49,861 bases of DNA from Planctomycetota bacterium (GTDB taxonomy: Bacteria > Planctomycetota > UBA1135 > GCA-002748355). Under the pieces are notes generated by a model. That model saw only the letters and a program-made list of their open reading frames with translations. It was not told the origin of the DNA and made no database searches. Of the stretch, positions 41,982 to 49,861 are shown in pieces. The position numbers were made by a program, and so were the translations under genes. The DNA is taken from NCBI GenBank assembly GCA_027021385.1, contig JALUUL010000008.1, forward strand, positions 151,469 through 201,329. The letters run 5' to 3'. Each line of letters starts with the position of its first letter. Within the stretch, counting starts at the first letter, position 1.

Positions 41982-43910
41982 ATGTCCGACTACCTCTTCC
42001 TGATCCCCTCGCTCCCCCTCCTGGGCGCGCTCCTCTGCGGGATCCTGCACGCCCGGGGCGGGAAGGCGCGCGACCTCGCCGGCCCCGTCGCGAACCTCGC
42101 GGTTCTCGGCTCCTTCCTCGTCGCGGTCCTCGCCTTCCTCGAGATCCGGGGGCACGAGGCGGAGGCGCTGGTCTACGAGGGCTTCACTTGGATCCATACG
42201 GGAACCCTCCTCCTCCCGTTCAAGCTCCACCTGGACGCCCTCTCGGGCTTCATGGCCCTGATCGTCACCGGCGTCGGCCTGTTGATCCATTTCTACTCGA
42301 TCGGCTACATGGCCCACGACGAGGGCCGGGCGAAGTACTTCGCCTACCTGAATCTCTTCGTGTTCGCGATGTCCCTCCTGATCCTGGGCGCGAACCTCCC
42401 CCTCCTCTTCGTCGGATGGGAAGGGGTCGGAGCGATGAGCTACCTCCTGATCGGATTCTGGTACGACAAGGAAGGAGGCTGGCCCGCGGTCGCCGGACAG
42501 AAGGCCTTCATCGCCAACCGCGTGGGCGACATGGGCTTCCTGATCGGGATGTTCCTCCTGTTCACGAACTTCGGGACCCTCGACGTCGCGGCCATGAAGG
42601 AGGCCCCCGCCCTCTCGGGAGGCGTCGCGACCCTCATCTGCCTCCTGCTCTTCCTCGGGGCGACCGGCAAGTCCGCGCAGATCCCTCTCTTCGTCTGGCT
42701 TCCGGACGCGATGGCGGGCCCGACTCCGGTATCGGCCCTGATCCACGCCGCGACGATGGTGACGGCGGGGGTCTACATGGTCTGCCGGATGTCCTTCCTC
42801 TTCGTCCAGTCCCCGACCGCGATGGCGGTGGTCGCCGTCGTGGGGGCCGTCACGGCCCTTCTCGCGGGAACGATCGCCCTGGCGCAGAGGGACCTGAAGA
42901 AGGTCCTCGCCTATTCGACGGTCTCCCAGCTCGGCTACATGTTCCTCGCCTGCGGCGTCGGCGCGTTCTCGGCGGCGATCTTCCACGTCGGCACGCACGC
43001 CTTCTTCAAGGCCCTCCTCTTCCTCGGAGCGGGGTCGGTGATCCACGGAATGCACGAGGAACAGGACGCGTTCCGGATGGGAGGCTTGCGGCGGCACATG
43101 CCGATCACCTGGATCACCTTCCTCGTCGGCGGCCTTTGTCTCGCGGGCTTCCCGTTGACCTCGGGGTTCTTCAGCAAGGACGAGATCCTCTGGGAAACCG
43201 TCTCCAGTGGAGGAAGCGCCGCCTACGCGCTTTGGGGCCTCGGCGCCCTGACGGCCCTGTTGACCGCCTTCTACACCTTCCGCCTGGTCTCCCTGACCTT
43301 CCTCGGGAAGGAGCGCTTCGATCCCGGCGAGGTCCATCCCCATGAATCCCCCTGGACGATGACCCTCCCCCTCGTGATCCTCGCCCTCCTGGGCCTGGGC
43401 GGGGGGTTGATGGGCCTGCCCGCGGTCTTCGTCGAGGACGGCAACTGGATCCATCACCTTCTTTCGCCGGTCCTCGCCGAGGGTCGCCCCTTCGCCTCGG
43501 AGGGGGGGCACGGTCTCGACCATGCCCAGGAAGGCCTCTTCATGGTCTATTCCTCGATCATCGCGGTCGTCGGCATCCTCGCGGGCCTGATCCTCTACCG
43601 GAACGGCCCCGAGAGGATGGCCGGCCTGGCGAAGACCTTCCGTCCCGTCCACGTCCTGCTCGCGGGGAAGTGGTTCGTCGACGAGATCTACCAGGTCTGC
43701 ATCCTGACGCCTCTCGCCGCGCTTTCGCGCTTCGCGGGATGGTTCGACCTCGGGATCGTCGACGGCCTCGTGAACGGCCTCGGCCGTCTCTTCCAGGGAG
43801 CGGGCTTCCTCGTCCGGCGCGTGCAGGACGGACATATCCAGTCCTACGCGATGTGGATGGCGGGAACGACGACGGTCGTGCTCGCCTGGCTCGTGATGCA
43901 ACTATGGTGA
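41982..43910 (+). CDS. nuoL: NADH-quinone oxidoreductase subunit L
   Basis: A 642-residue antiporter-like NuoL. Motifs: FVGWEGVGAMSYLLIGFWYDK with the channel Glu, ATGKSAQIPLFVWLPDAMAGPTPVSALIHAATMVTAGVY with the channel Lys, RDLKKVLAYSTVSQLGYMF and the HAFFKALLFLGAG helix. A C-terminal long lateral helix is present, and the final helix ends in VLAWLVMQLW. The ATG lies three bases after nuoK. It is the distal proton pump of the membrane arm. Confidence 0.96.
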   Translation: MSDYLFLIPSLPLLGALLCGILHARGGKARDLAGPVANLAVLGSFLVAVLAFLEIRGHEAEALVYEGFTWIHTGTLLLPFKLHLDALSGFMALIVTGVGLLIHFYSIGYMAHDEGRAKYFAYLNLFVFAMSLLILGANLPLLFVGWEGVGAMSYLLIGFWYDKEGGWPAVAGQKAFIANRVGDMGFLIGMFLLFTNFGTLDVAAMKEAPALSGGVATLICLLLFLGATGKSAQIPLFVWLPDAMAGPTPVSALIHAATMVTAGVYMVCRMSFLFVQSPTAMAVVAVVGAVTALLAGTIALAQRDLKKVLAYSTVSQLGYMFLACGVGAFSAAIFHVGTHAFFKALLFLGAGSVIHGMHEEQDAFRMGGLRRHMPITWITFLVGGLCLAGFPLTSGFFSKDEILWETVSSGGSAAYALWGLGALTALLTAFYTFRLVSLTFLGKERFDPGEVHPHESPWTMTLPLVILALLGLGGGLMGLPAVFVEDGNWIHHLLSPVLAEGRPFASEGGHGLDHAQEGLFMVYSSIIAVVGILAGLILYRNGPERMAGLAKTFRPVHVLLAGKWFVDEIYQVCILTPLAALSRFAGWFDLGIVDGLVNGLGRLFQGAGFLVRRVQDGHIQSYAMWMAGTTTVVLAWLVMQLW

Positions 43911-43949
43911 CCCGCGAACAGGTCCCGTCCAACCTCCCGGAGTCCCGCC

Positions 43950-45470
43950 TTGGATAGCTCCCTACCCCTGATCCTGACCTTCCTCCCGCTGGCCGGAGCC
44001 CTGGGCATCCTCGTCGCGCCCGTCCGGGGTCGCGACGGAGGGGCGGCCTCCCTTTGGGGCTTCGCCCAGCTCATCGGCGTCGCCACCTTCCTCGCCTCCC
44101 TCCCCCTCTGGTTCGGATACGGACCCGGCGAGGAGGGCGTCAAGTTCGCGTTCTCGGCCGACTGGTTCCGCTTCCAGACCCTGCAGGTCCGCTTCGCCCT
44201 GGGCGTGGACGGTCTTTCGGTCCTCCTGATCCTGCTGACGACCCTGGTCAGCATGCTCGTGCTCTTCTCCGCGTCGAGCCACATCAAGGACCGGGCCCGC
44301 GAGTTCCTCTTCTGGCTCCTCGTCATGGAGTCGGGAATGCTCGGCGTCTTCCTCGCCCTGGATTTCTTCACCTTCTACGTCTTCTGGGAGGTGATGCTGA
44401 TCCCGCTCTATTTCATCATCGGGATCTGGGGAGGCCCCAGGCGCCGCTACGCGACGATCAAGTTCTTCCTCTACACGATGGCCGGATCGGTCCTGATGCT
44501 CCTGGCGATCGTCTGGCTCGTCTCGCATCCGCTGACCCTCCCCGGCGCCGGCGGCCCCGCCCTGACCTCCTCGATCCTCGACCACACGGCGCACCTCAGG
44601 CTTCCGGCCTCGACCCAGACCTGGCTCTTCCTGGCCTTCGCGGTGGCCTTCCTGATCAAGGTCCCGGCCGTCCCCTTCCATACATGGCTCCCGGACGCCC
44701 ATGTCGAGGCCCCGACATCGGGGTCGGTCATCCTCGCCGGCGTCCTCCTCAAGATGGGGACCTACGGGCTGATCCGCTTCTGCCTTCCCCTCTTTCCCCT
44801 GGCGACTCTCGACTTCGCGCCGATCCTGATGGGCATCGGACTCGTAGGTCTCCTCTACGGAGCCTTCCTCGCCTGGGCCCAATCCGATCTCAAGAAGCTC
44901 GTCGCCTATTCCTCGATCAGCCACCTCGGTCCGATCGTCCTCGGGACCTTCGCCCTCAACGCCCTGGGGCTCGAGGGCTCGGTCCTCCAGATGATCAGCC
45001 ACGGCCTTGCCACGCCCGCCCTCTTCCTCCTCGTCGGGATGATCTATGAGCGCCGCCACACCCGGGAAATCGGCGACTTCGGAGGCCTCGCCCGGGTCAT
45101 GCCCCGCTTCGCGTTCTTCCTGATGCTCGCCACCTTCGCCTCGGTCGGCCTGCCCGGGCTCTCCGGTTTCGTCGGCGAGTTCATGATCTTCCTGGGGGCC
45201 TTCCAGGCCTCTCCCTGGATCGGGGCGGTCGCGGCCGCGGGCGTCATCTTCGGAGCCGTCTACATGCTCTCGATGATGCGCCGGGTCGCCTTCGGCCCCC
45301 TCCGTTCGGAGGAGAATCGAAGACTGAAGGACCTCTCCCTCAGGGAATCCCTGGTCCTCGTCCCCCTCGTCGTGCTCTTCGTCTGGATCGGGGTCTCCCC
45401 CTCCACCTTCACGAGTCGCACGAGCAAGACCCTCGCCCAGATCCAAGCCAAGGTCGAACAGGCGCGTTGA
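43950..45470 (+). CDS. nuoM: NADH-quinone oxidoreductase subunit M
   Basis: A 506-residue antiporter-like NuoM with about 14 membrane helices. Motifs: YVFWEVMLIPLYFIIGIWGG with the channel Glu, FLIKVPAVPFHTWLPDAHVEAPTSGSVILAG, QSDLKKLVAYSSISHLG and SHGLATPALFLLVG. The start is TTG 43950, with GGAG eight bases upstream; no ATG or GTG fits. It follows nuoL by 39 bases and its stop lies next to nuoN. Confidence 0.95.
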   Translation: MDSSLPLILTFLPLAGALGILVAPVRGRDGGAASLWGFAQLIGVATFLASLPLWFGYGPGEEGVKFAFSADWFRFQTLQVRFALGVDGLSVLLILLTTLVSMLVLFSASSHIKDRAREFLFWLLVMESGMLGVFLALDFFTFYVFWEVMLIPLYFIIGIWGGPRRRYATIKFFLYTMAGSVLMLLAIVWLVSHPLTLPGAGGPALTSSILDHTAHLRLPASTQTWLFLAFAVAFLIKVPAVPFHTWLPDAHVEAPTSGSVILAGVLLKMGTYGLIRFCLPLFPLATLDFAPILMGIGLVGLLYGAFLAWAQSDLKKLVAYSSISHLGPIVLGTFALNALGLEGSVLQMISHGLATPALFLLVGMIYERRHTREIGDFGGLARVMPRFAFFLMLATFASVGLPGLSGFVGEFMIFLGAFQASPWIGAVAAAGVIFGAVYMLSMMRRVAFGPLRSEENRRLKDLSLRESLVLVPLVVLFVWIGVSPSTFTSRTSKTLAQIQAKVEQAR

Positions 45471-45472
45471 AC

Positions 45473-46972
45473 ATGGACTTCCGACTCACAACGACCGATC
45501 TGCATGCGCTCCTGCCCCTGGTCATCCTCTCCGCGGGCGCCTGCCTCGTCCTCCTCATCGACCTGTTCCTCCGCGAGGAGGCCCGGTCGAGAGTCCTCCC
45601 CCCCCTCACGAGCCTGATCCTCCTCGGAGCCCTCGGCGCGGGAATCGAGCAATACATCTCCCTCTCCCCGGGATCCTTCCGCTTCCCCTCCGAGAGGCTC
45701 GGCCCCCTCCTGACCCCGATCTGGAGGCACCAGGTCTTCACCGCGGTGGGCGCGATCCTCCTTTGCGGCATCGCGCTCGCCGTCCACTGGATCTCCACGA
45801 GCTGGCTCCGGGAAGAGGATCGCCCCGCCTACGGCGAATACCAGTGCCTCCTCCTCCTCTTCCCGATCGGGACCATCCTCCTGATCGGAGCCCGGAACCT
45901 GATGCTGGCCTTCGTCGGCCTCGAGATCTTCTCGGTCGCCCTCTACGTCCTCACGGCGATGCGCCGGACCCGGAGCCGCGCGGTCGAGGCCGGACTCAAG
46001 TACTTCCTCCTCGGAGCCTTCGCGGCCGCGATCTTCCTCTACGGGTCCGCCCTGATCTACGCGGGGAAGGGAACCCTCGATCTCCCCGATCTCGGCGCGA
46101 TCTCCAGGGAGGGCCTTCCCGCGCCCGTGGGGCTCGCGGCTCTCGGGGGCGGCATCCTCTTCCTCGCCCTCTTCTTCAAGGCCTCCGTCGCCCCGTTCCA
46201 CATGTGGACCCCCGACGTCTACCAGGGGGCTCCGACTCCGATCACGGCCCTGATGTCGACCGGGACGAAAACGGCGGCCTTCTTCCTCCTGATCACCGCC
46301 GCCCGTCTCTTCCCCCACGAGATCCTCCCGCTGATCCCCATCCTCGCGATCGTCTCGATCCTCGTCGGGAACGCCGGGGCCTTGCGCCAGACCGATCTCA
46401 AACGCCTCCTCGCCTATTCCGGCGTCGCGCATGCGGGATACCTCCTCGTCGCCTATTGCGCGATCGCTCTGGGGCAGGGCCACCAGGACGCCCACACCGC
46501 GATCCGCGCGATCCTCTACTACCTCGCCGTCTACGGGATCACGAATCTGGCCGCCTTCGGAGTCCTCGCCTGGCTCGAACGCAGGGAGGAATCCGTCCTG
46601 ACCTTCGAGGGGATCCGCGGACTCGGGAGGCGGAATCCCTTCTGCGCCGCGGTGCTCGCCCTCGCCGCCCTCTCCCTCGCCGGCATCCCCCCGACCGCCG
46701 GATTCTGGGCGAAGTACCAGGTCTTCGCGGCCGCCCTCTCCGCCGGCCAGACCACGGCGGCCGTGGTCGGCATCCTCGGCTCCGTTGTCGGCCTTTACTA
46801 CTACCTCCGGATCCTCGTGGCCCTCTACTTCGAACCCGCCCCCGAGGAGGCGAGGATCCCGGCCGCCGGATTCGCCGGCGCCCTGACCCTCGGCCTCTCC
46901 GGGGCCGCGATCCTCCTGTTCGGGATCTTCCCGAGCCTCCTGGTCGACCCCCTGATCCACATCCGGCTCTGA
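45473..46972 (+). CDS. nuoN: NADH-quinone oxidoreductase subunit N
   Basis: A 499-residue antiporter-like NuoN. Motifs: FVGLEIFSVALYVLTAM with the channel Glu, FFKASVAPFHMWTPDVYQGAPTPITALMS with the channel Lys, QTDLKRLLAYSGVAHAGYLLV and GIPPTAGFWAKYQVF. ATG 45473 is used; an in-frame TTG at 45467 overlaps the nuoM stop and is possible. It completes the membrane arm. The lpd-like gene follows after 11 bases. Confidence 0.95.
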   Translation: MDFRLTTTDLHALLPLVILSAGACLVLLIDLFLREEARSRVLPPLTSLILLGALGAGIEQYISLSPGSFRFPSERLGPLLTPIWRHQVFTAVGAILLCGIALAVHWISTSWLREEDRPAYGEYQCLLLLFPIGTILLIGARNLMLAFVGLEIFSVALYVLTAMRRTRSRAVEAGLKYFLLGAFAAAIFLYGSALIYAGKGTLDLPDLGAISREGLPAPVGLAALGGGILFLALFFKASVAPFHMWTPDVYQGAPTPITALMSTGTKTAAFFLLITAARLFPHEILPLIPILAIVSILVGNAGALRQTDLKRLLAYSGVAHAGYLLVAYCAIALGQGHQDAHTAIRAILYYLAVYGITNLAAFGVLAWLERREESVLTFEGIRGLGRRNPFCAAVLALAALSLAGIPPTAGFWAKYQVFAAALSAGQTTAAVVGILGSVVGLYYYLRILVALYFEPAPEEARIPAAGFAGALTLGLSGAAILLFGIFPSLLVDPLIHIRL

Positions 46973-46983
46973 ATCCTCCGGTC

Positions 46984-48372
46984 ATGGAACGCTTCGATCT
47001 CTGCGTCATCGGTTGCGGAACCGCGGGATCCCGCGCGGCGGCCACGGCCCACGCGGCGGGCGTCAAGGTGCTGGCCGTCGAGGGCGGGGAACGGCTCGGC
47101 GGTCTATGCATCCTGCGCGGCTGCATGCCGACCAAGACCCTCCTCGAGACCGCTCACCGCCTCGCGGAGATCCGGGAGGCTTCCCGCTTCGGGATCCGGA
47201 ACGCGCAGGGCGAGGTCGATTTCCCCGCGCAGATGGAGAGGATGCGCGGCCTCGTCGAACGCTTCAGGGCGGCCAAGGTCCGGGGCATCGAGAACGCGGG
47301 CTACGAGGTCCGTTTCGGCAGACCCCGCTTCCTCGGTCCCCATCGCCTCCTTCTCGAAGGCAGGGAGATCGAGACCGAATACGTGCTCCTGAGCGCGGGC
47401 TCGGTCGTCCCCCCCCTTCCGGTCGAGGTCGAGGAGGGAGCGAGGGTCGTCGACTCGGATGCGATGTTCCAGCTCGAGGCCCCTCCCCCGCGCGCCTGCG
47501 TCCTGGGCGCGGGCCCCGTCGGGCTGGAGTTCGCCCAGTGGCTCGCCCGCATGGGAACGAAGGTCCACGCGGTCAACCGCAGCCCCTTCCTCCGCAAGAA
47601 GGACCTCGAGATGGGCCGCGAACTGGCCCGGGCGCTCTCTTCCGAGATGGAGGTGATCGCCCCCTCGAGGCTCCTCGCGGTCCGAGCGGGGAAGGACTCG
47701 ACCCTCGTCGACCTCGAGATCCCCGGGGAAGGACGGCGGACCCTCGAGGTGGATCTCGTCCTGAACGCGCTGGGCCGGATTCCCAACACCGAGGGCGTCG
47801 AGGGTCTTCAGGCGCTCGGCCTCGAGGTCGAAGGAGGTCGGATCCCCTGCGGACCCGATCTGCGAACGAAGGTTCCGCATGTCTTCGTCGCCGGGGACAT
47901 GACCGGGTCCCGCCTGATCCTGCACGACGCGAATCTCGAGGGCGCCCTCGTGGGCCGCAACGTCCGGCGCCTTCTCGACGGGAACGAGGACCTCGAGACC
48001 CTGGATCCCGCCATCCCCCCGGTCGAGGTCATCTTCACCGATCCTCCGATGGCCTCCGCCGGCCTCGGTCCGGTCGAATGCGAGGCCCGCGGGCTCGAAT
48101 GGCGGACCGCGGTCAAGCGCTTTCCCGAGCAGGGCCGGGGCATCGTCATGGGCGCGGAATACGGCTTCCTCAGGTTGAACGCGGCCCCCGACGGGCGCCT
48201 TCTCGGCTGCCAGATCCTGGGCCCCCGGGCCGACGACCTGATCCACGTTCCCGCCGCGATCCTCGCCTACGGAGGCAATGCTCAGGACCTCGTCACGAGG
48301 ATCCCCTGGTACCACCCAACCCTCAGCGAGGCCTTCCTCGACGCCGCCCGCGAACTCGCCCCCCAACCCTGA
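46984..48372 (+). CDS. lpd: Dihydrolipoamide-dehydrogenase-like NAD/FAD disulfide oxidoreductase
   Basis: A 462-residue flavoprotein disulfide reductase. FAD motif GCGTAG (10-15), redox disulfide Cys42 and Cys47 in GGLCILRGCMPTK, NAD motif LGAGPVGLEF, second FAD site VFVAGDMTG, and the C-terminal His444 and Glu449 (HPTLSE) that act as acid-base pair, as in dihydrolipoyl dehydrogenase. Mercuric reductase and soluble transhydrogenase are relatives, but HPTLSE and two cysteines favour a lipoamide-type activity. ATG 46984 is 11 bases after nuoN, so it is probably the last gene of the nuo transcript. No E1/E2 or GcvH gene is nearby. Confidence 0.82.
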   Translation: MERFDLCVIGCGTAGSRAAATAHAAGVKVLAVEGGERLGGLCILRGCMPTKTLLETAHRLAEIREASRFGIRNAQGEVDFPAQMERMRGLVERFRAAKVRGIENAGYEVRFGRPRFLGPHRLLLEGREIETEYVLLSAGSVVPPLPVEVEEGARVVDSDAMFQLEAPPPRACVLGAGPVGLEFAQWLARMGTKVHAVNRSPFLRKKDLEMGRELARALSSEMEVIAPSRLLAVRAGKDSTLVDLEIPGEGRRTLEVDLVLNALGRIPNTEGVEGLQALGLEVEGGRIPCGPDLRTKVPHVFVAGDMTGSRLILHDANLEGALVGRNVRRLLDGNEDLETLDPAIPPVEVIFTDPPMASAGLGPVECEARGLEWRTAVKRFPEQGRGIVMGAEYGFLRLNAAPDGRLLGCQILGPRADDLIHVPAAILAYGGNAQDLVTRIPWYHPTLSEAFLDAARELAPQP

Positions 48373-48384
48373 CCGTCCGCTGGG

Positions 48385-48404
48385 CAGGCCCCGCCCCCGG
48401 CCTG
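48385..48404 (+). terminator. Candidate termination hairpin after the nuo-lpd operon
   Basis: CAGGCC (48385-48390) and GGCCTG (48399-48404) form a 6-bp stem with an 8-base loop, 13 bp after the lpd stop, with CTCTTTACG a few bases further on. It could serve the converging gene at 48410 as well. The stem is short and the T run weak. Confidence 0.3.
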
Positions 48405-48409
48405 GGGCA

Positions 48410-49060
48410 TCACTCTTTACGAACTAGAGGTGAATCCGGGCCTTCAAGGATCTTTGCCAAGAGGTCCAAGGTCTTCTCATCGTAGACCCCCAACGAATTC
48501 CCAGGCAGATACATTCGGAGGTTCCGCTCTGCCTGAAATTTCGCCTCGAAAAACCCAAAGTATTCATCAGGTCGCGTGAAGGCTTCGCATGAGACCAAGT
48601 AATCGCCCCAGATCAATCCGATATAAACAGGAAAATCCGTGACAAAGAATTCTTCAGCAAAGGGGCTCAATGCCCTTGTGCCATACGAGAAACACAATGC
48701 CGGCCCGCCATCCTGACTCTTCTTTACTGAGGCCTCCTTGAGGAAACTTCCAGCCGGACCATCTTCGACCTTCTCCAAGATGAAGCGCGGAGGAATATTG
48801 GCGATCATCGGCTCCCCACGCACGAAGAAGCTGCCTCCAACATTTGGGTATCGCTTGTCTCCCAAAGCGAAAAACACCAGGATCGGCCTGCGCTTCTTAT
48901 AAACTACCTTGTACAGAAAATCATCCCTCAAGATTCTGGCGACAGGGAGATCCAACCTTTCCGGCCCGAAAAGATTGTATCCATAGTCCATGTACGGCAA
49001 TGAGCGGCAAGAAGAAAACAGCAACAAGAGAACAATCAGCTTCGTATTCATTGCAGCCAT
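48410..49060 (-). CDS. Low-GC lipoprotein-like hypothetical protein
   Basis: A 216-residue protein of no family I know. A lipoprotein-type signal (MNTKLIVLLLLFSSC) ends at Cys18, then SLPYMDYGYNLFGPERLDLP. The mature part is rich in aromatic residues (FFVRGEPMIANIPPRFIL, FVTDFPVYIGLIWGDYL, DEYFGFFEAKFQAE). GC content is clearly lower and codon choice more AT-rich than anything upstream, pointing to acquired DNA. The start is ATG 49060 or ATG 49051 in the same frame. It begins 16 bp after the stop of the next upstream gene, so the two form a pair. Confidence 0.55.
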   Translation of the reverse strand: MAAMNTKLIVLLLLFSSCRSLPYMDYGYNLFGPERLDLPVARILRDDFLYKVVYKKRRPILVFFALGDKRYPNVGGSFFVRGEPMIANIPPRFILEKVEDGPAGSFLKEASVKKSQDGGPALCFSYGTRALSPFAEEFFVTDFPVYIGLIWGDYLVSCEAFTRPDEYFGFFEAKFQAERNLRMYLPGNSLGVYDEKTLDLLAKILEGPDSPLVRKE

Positions 49061-49076
49061 AGAGAAACAGCCTGAC

Positions 49077-49679
49077 CTAATCATCCGAATAGATCCTTGC
49101 AAGACCCTCCTCCCATTGAGGGTCCAGTTGGCAACTAGAACCATTTGGCAGGTTTACGCTAAAATACGACGGTGGCTCCTCGCTCAAAGGCAAGGCTCCT
49201 AGGAGAAATCCGGCCTGCACAAAACCGCAGTACGCATCTTTCTTTATATGCTTAGCGAATAACCTCCGCATTTCTTCTTTCTTCAAGCGCAAATTCAGAA
49301 TGCGACGGCATTTCACCATATGAATACTCAGCCTCGCTTTGAGTATCAACTCATTCGCATTTTCGATTGTATGAAACACGGCACCTCCAGGCGGGCGAAA
49401 CGGGATAGCTCGATCATGAATGCTTCGCTCTCTCACCCACTTACCATCAGGTCCCCGATAGCTAGAGAAGAAAACGATCTTGATCCGCTCCTTTAAAACC
49501 AAACATCTATAAAGGAAGGCTCGATGAACCGCCCGATCTCTCTCGATCTGAAGCAATTCTTTATTTATTTCAGGCGGCTTCTGAGTGGAACACGAATGTA
49601 AAAAGGATATGGACATGGCGGCCATCAAAAACCATGGATGACGTAACGGCCAGGGCTTCCCATTGAATCCTATTGTCAT
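49077..49679 (-). CDS. Low-GC exported hypothetical protein beginning in the attC-like site
   Basis: A 200-residue protein of unknown family. Residues about 14-31 form a signal peptide (RHPWFLMAAMSISFLHSC) with a possible lipidated Cys31. The rest has a basic helical centre (LKARLSIHMVKCRRI, LRLKKEEMRRLFAKH) and GAVFHTIENANELI. ATG 49679 is chosen because GAAGG lies seven bases upstream and it starts at the last base of the attC-like right box; the in-frame extension to 49838 only translates that element. Low GC like its neighbour. The arrangement matches a gene-cassette gene starting just after an attC core site. Confidence 0.5.
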   Translation of the reverse strand: MTIGFNGKPWPLRHPWFLMAAMSISFLHSCSTQKPPEINKELLQIERDRAVHRAFLYRCLVLKERIKIVFFSSYRGPDGKWVRERSIHDRAIPFRPPGGAVFHTIENANELILKARLSIHMVKCRRILNLRLKKEEMRRLFAKHIKKDAYCGFVQAGFLLGALPLSEEPPSYFSVNLPNGSSCQLDPQWEEGLARIYSDD

Positions 49680-49740
49680 TCCAACGCCTTCGGCATCACC
49701 TGCGGCGCGTAGCGCCGTCAGGTGCATGCCGTTGTTAGCC
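49679..49740 (-). other. Integron attC-like recombination site (candidate)
   Basis: A 62-bp imperfect palindrome. Read on the minus strand it starts with GGCTAAC (49740-49734, like RYYYAAC) and ends with GTTGGAA (49685-49679, like GTTRRRY). Between them three 6-bp arms pair perfectly: CGGCAT/ATGCCG, CACCTG/CAGGTG and CGGCGC/GCGCCG (49691-49731) with a 3-base loop. Two single bases are unpaired, at 49718 and 49725, both on one side, as the extrahelical bases of attC are. The gene at 49679 starts directly after the right box. The box consensus fits imperfectly at one or two positions. The last 120 bp of the window show no recognisable gene. Confidence 0.55.
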
Positions 49741-49861
49741 GGCCATCGAATCATGACAGGAGATATGGTCGAAAGCTGTGGACGGTGAGCTGACAAACGA
49801 AACGCGGCGTATCCTTGGTGCTCGAATGAAACCGACACCCTCAGCCCCCGACGCGGGGGAA

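Noticed and set aside
48385-48404. Second attC-like site closing the low-GC gene pair
   Set aside because: Only a 6-bp stem is present, without core boxes or extrahelical bases; a weak terminator fits better.
1-49861. CRISPR arrays, tRNA or rRNA genes, insertion sequences
   Set aside because: No regularly spaced repeats, cloverleaf-like segments, rRNA sequence, or transposase genes were seen on either strand.

Overview
The window is about 48 kb of very GC-rich bacterial DNA, with strong C/G preference at third codon positions and many GTG and TTG starts, followed by about 1.3 kb of clearly lower-GC DNA at the right edge. Gene content (YfhO-like membrane protein, secreted alpha/alpha-toroid protein, a giant CarboxypepD_reg repeat protein, a lysine-rich histone-H1-like protein with a C-terminal motif I associate with Planctomycetota, YcfL lipoprotein, S9 peptidase) suggests a member of the Planctomycetota or a close relative. 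That assignment is inference. There is no rRNA or tRNA in the window.

Layout. 1-6.9 kb: cell-surface polysaccharide genes (YfhO-like protein on the minus strand; GT2 glycosyltransferase, UDP-galactopyranose-mutase-like flavoprotein and two SAM methyltransferases on the plus strand). 6.9-14.6 kb: an NAD-dependent formate dehydrogenase locus on the minus strand (a fused NuoE-NuoF-type subunit, a Cys-type molybdopterin subunit, and a translationally coupled secreted toroid protein), with fdhD divergent. 14.6-26.3 kb: S9 peptidase, YidC and a phosphoesterase on the minus strand, the plus-strand chain PPIase-miaA-rsmG, then the repeat protein. 26.3-30.7 kb: aroA on the minus strand, divergent from purC-purE-mtnA and the H1-like gene. 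30.8-33.6 kb: a stand-alone acyl carrier protein, then minus-strand small genes (YcfL lipoprotein, two anchored hypotheticals, a ChpT/Spo0B-like phosphotransferase candidate). 33.8-48.4 kb: a tightly overlapping complex I operon nuoA-C-D-E-F-G-H-I-J-K-L-M-N plus a dihydrolipoamide-dehydrogenase-like gene. nuoB is absent from its usual place and from the whole window, and NuoG is short. 48.4-49.86 kb: two low-GC lipoprotein-like genes on the minus strand, preceded by a 62-bp structure with the architecture of an integron attC site.

How the parts work together. Formate dehydrogenase would make NADH from formate and complex I would oxidise NADH to drive proton export; the terminal flavoprotein ties the nuo operon to NAD-linked dithiol chemistry. 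The most unusual signals are the attC-like element with its low-GC gene pair, the missing nuoB, the translational coupling of a secreted toroid protein to formate dehydrogenase, and the degenerate histidine-kinase-like protein next to nuo.
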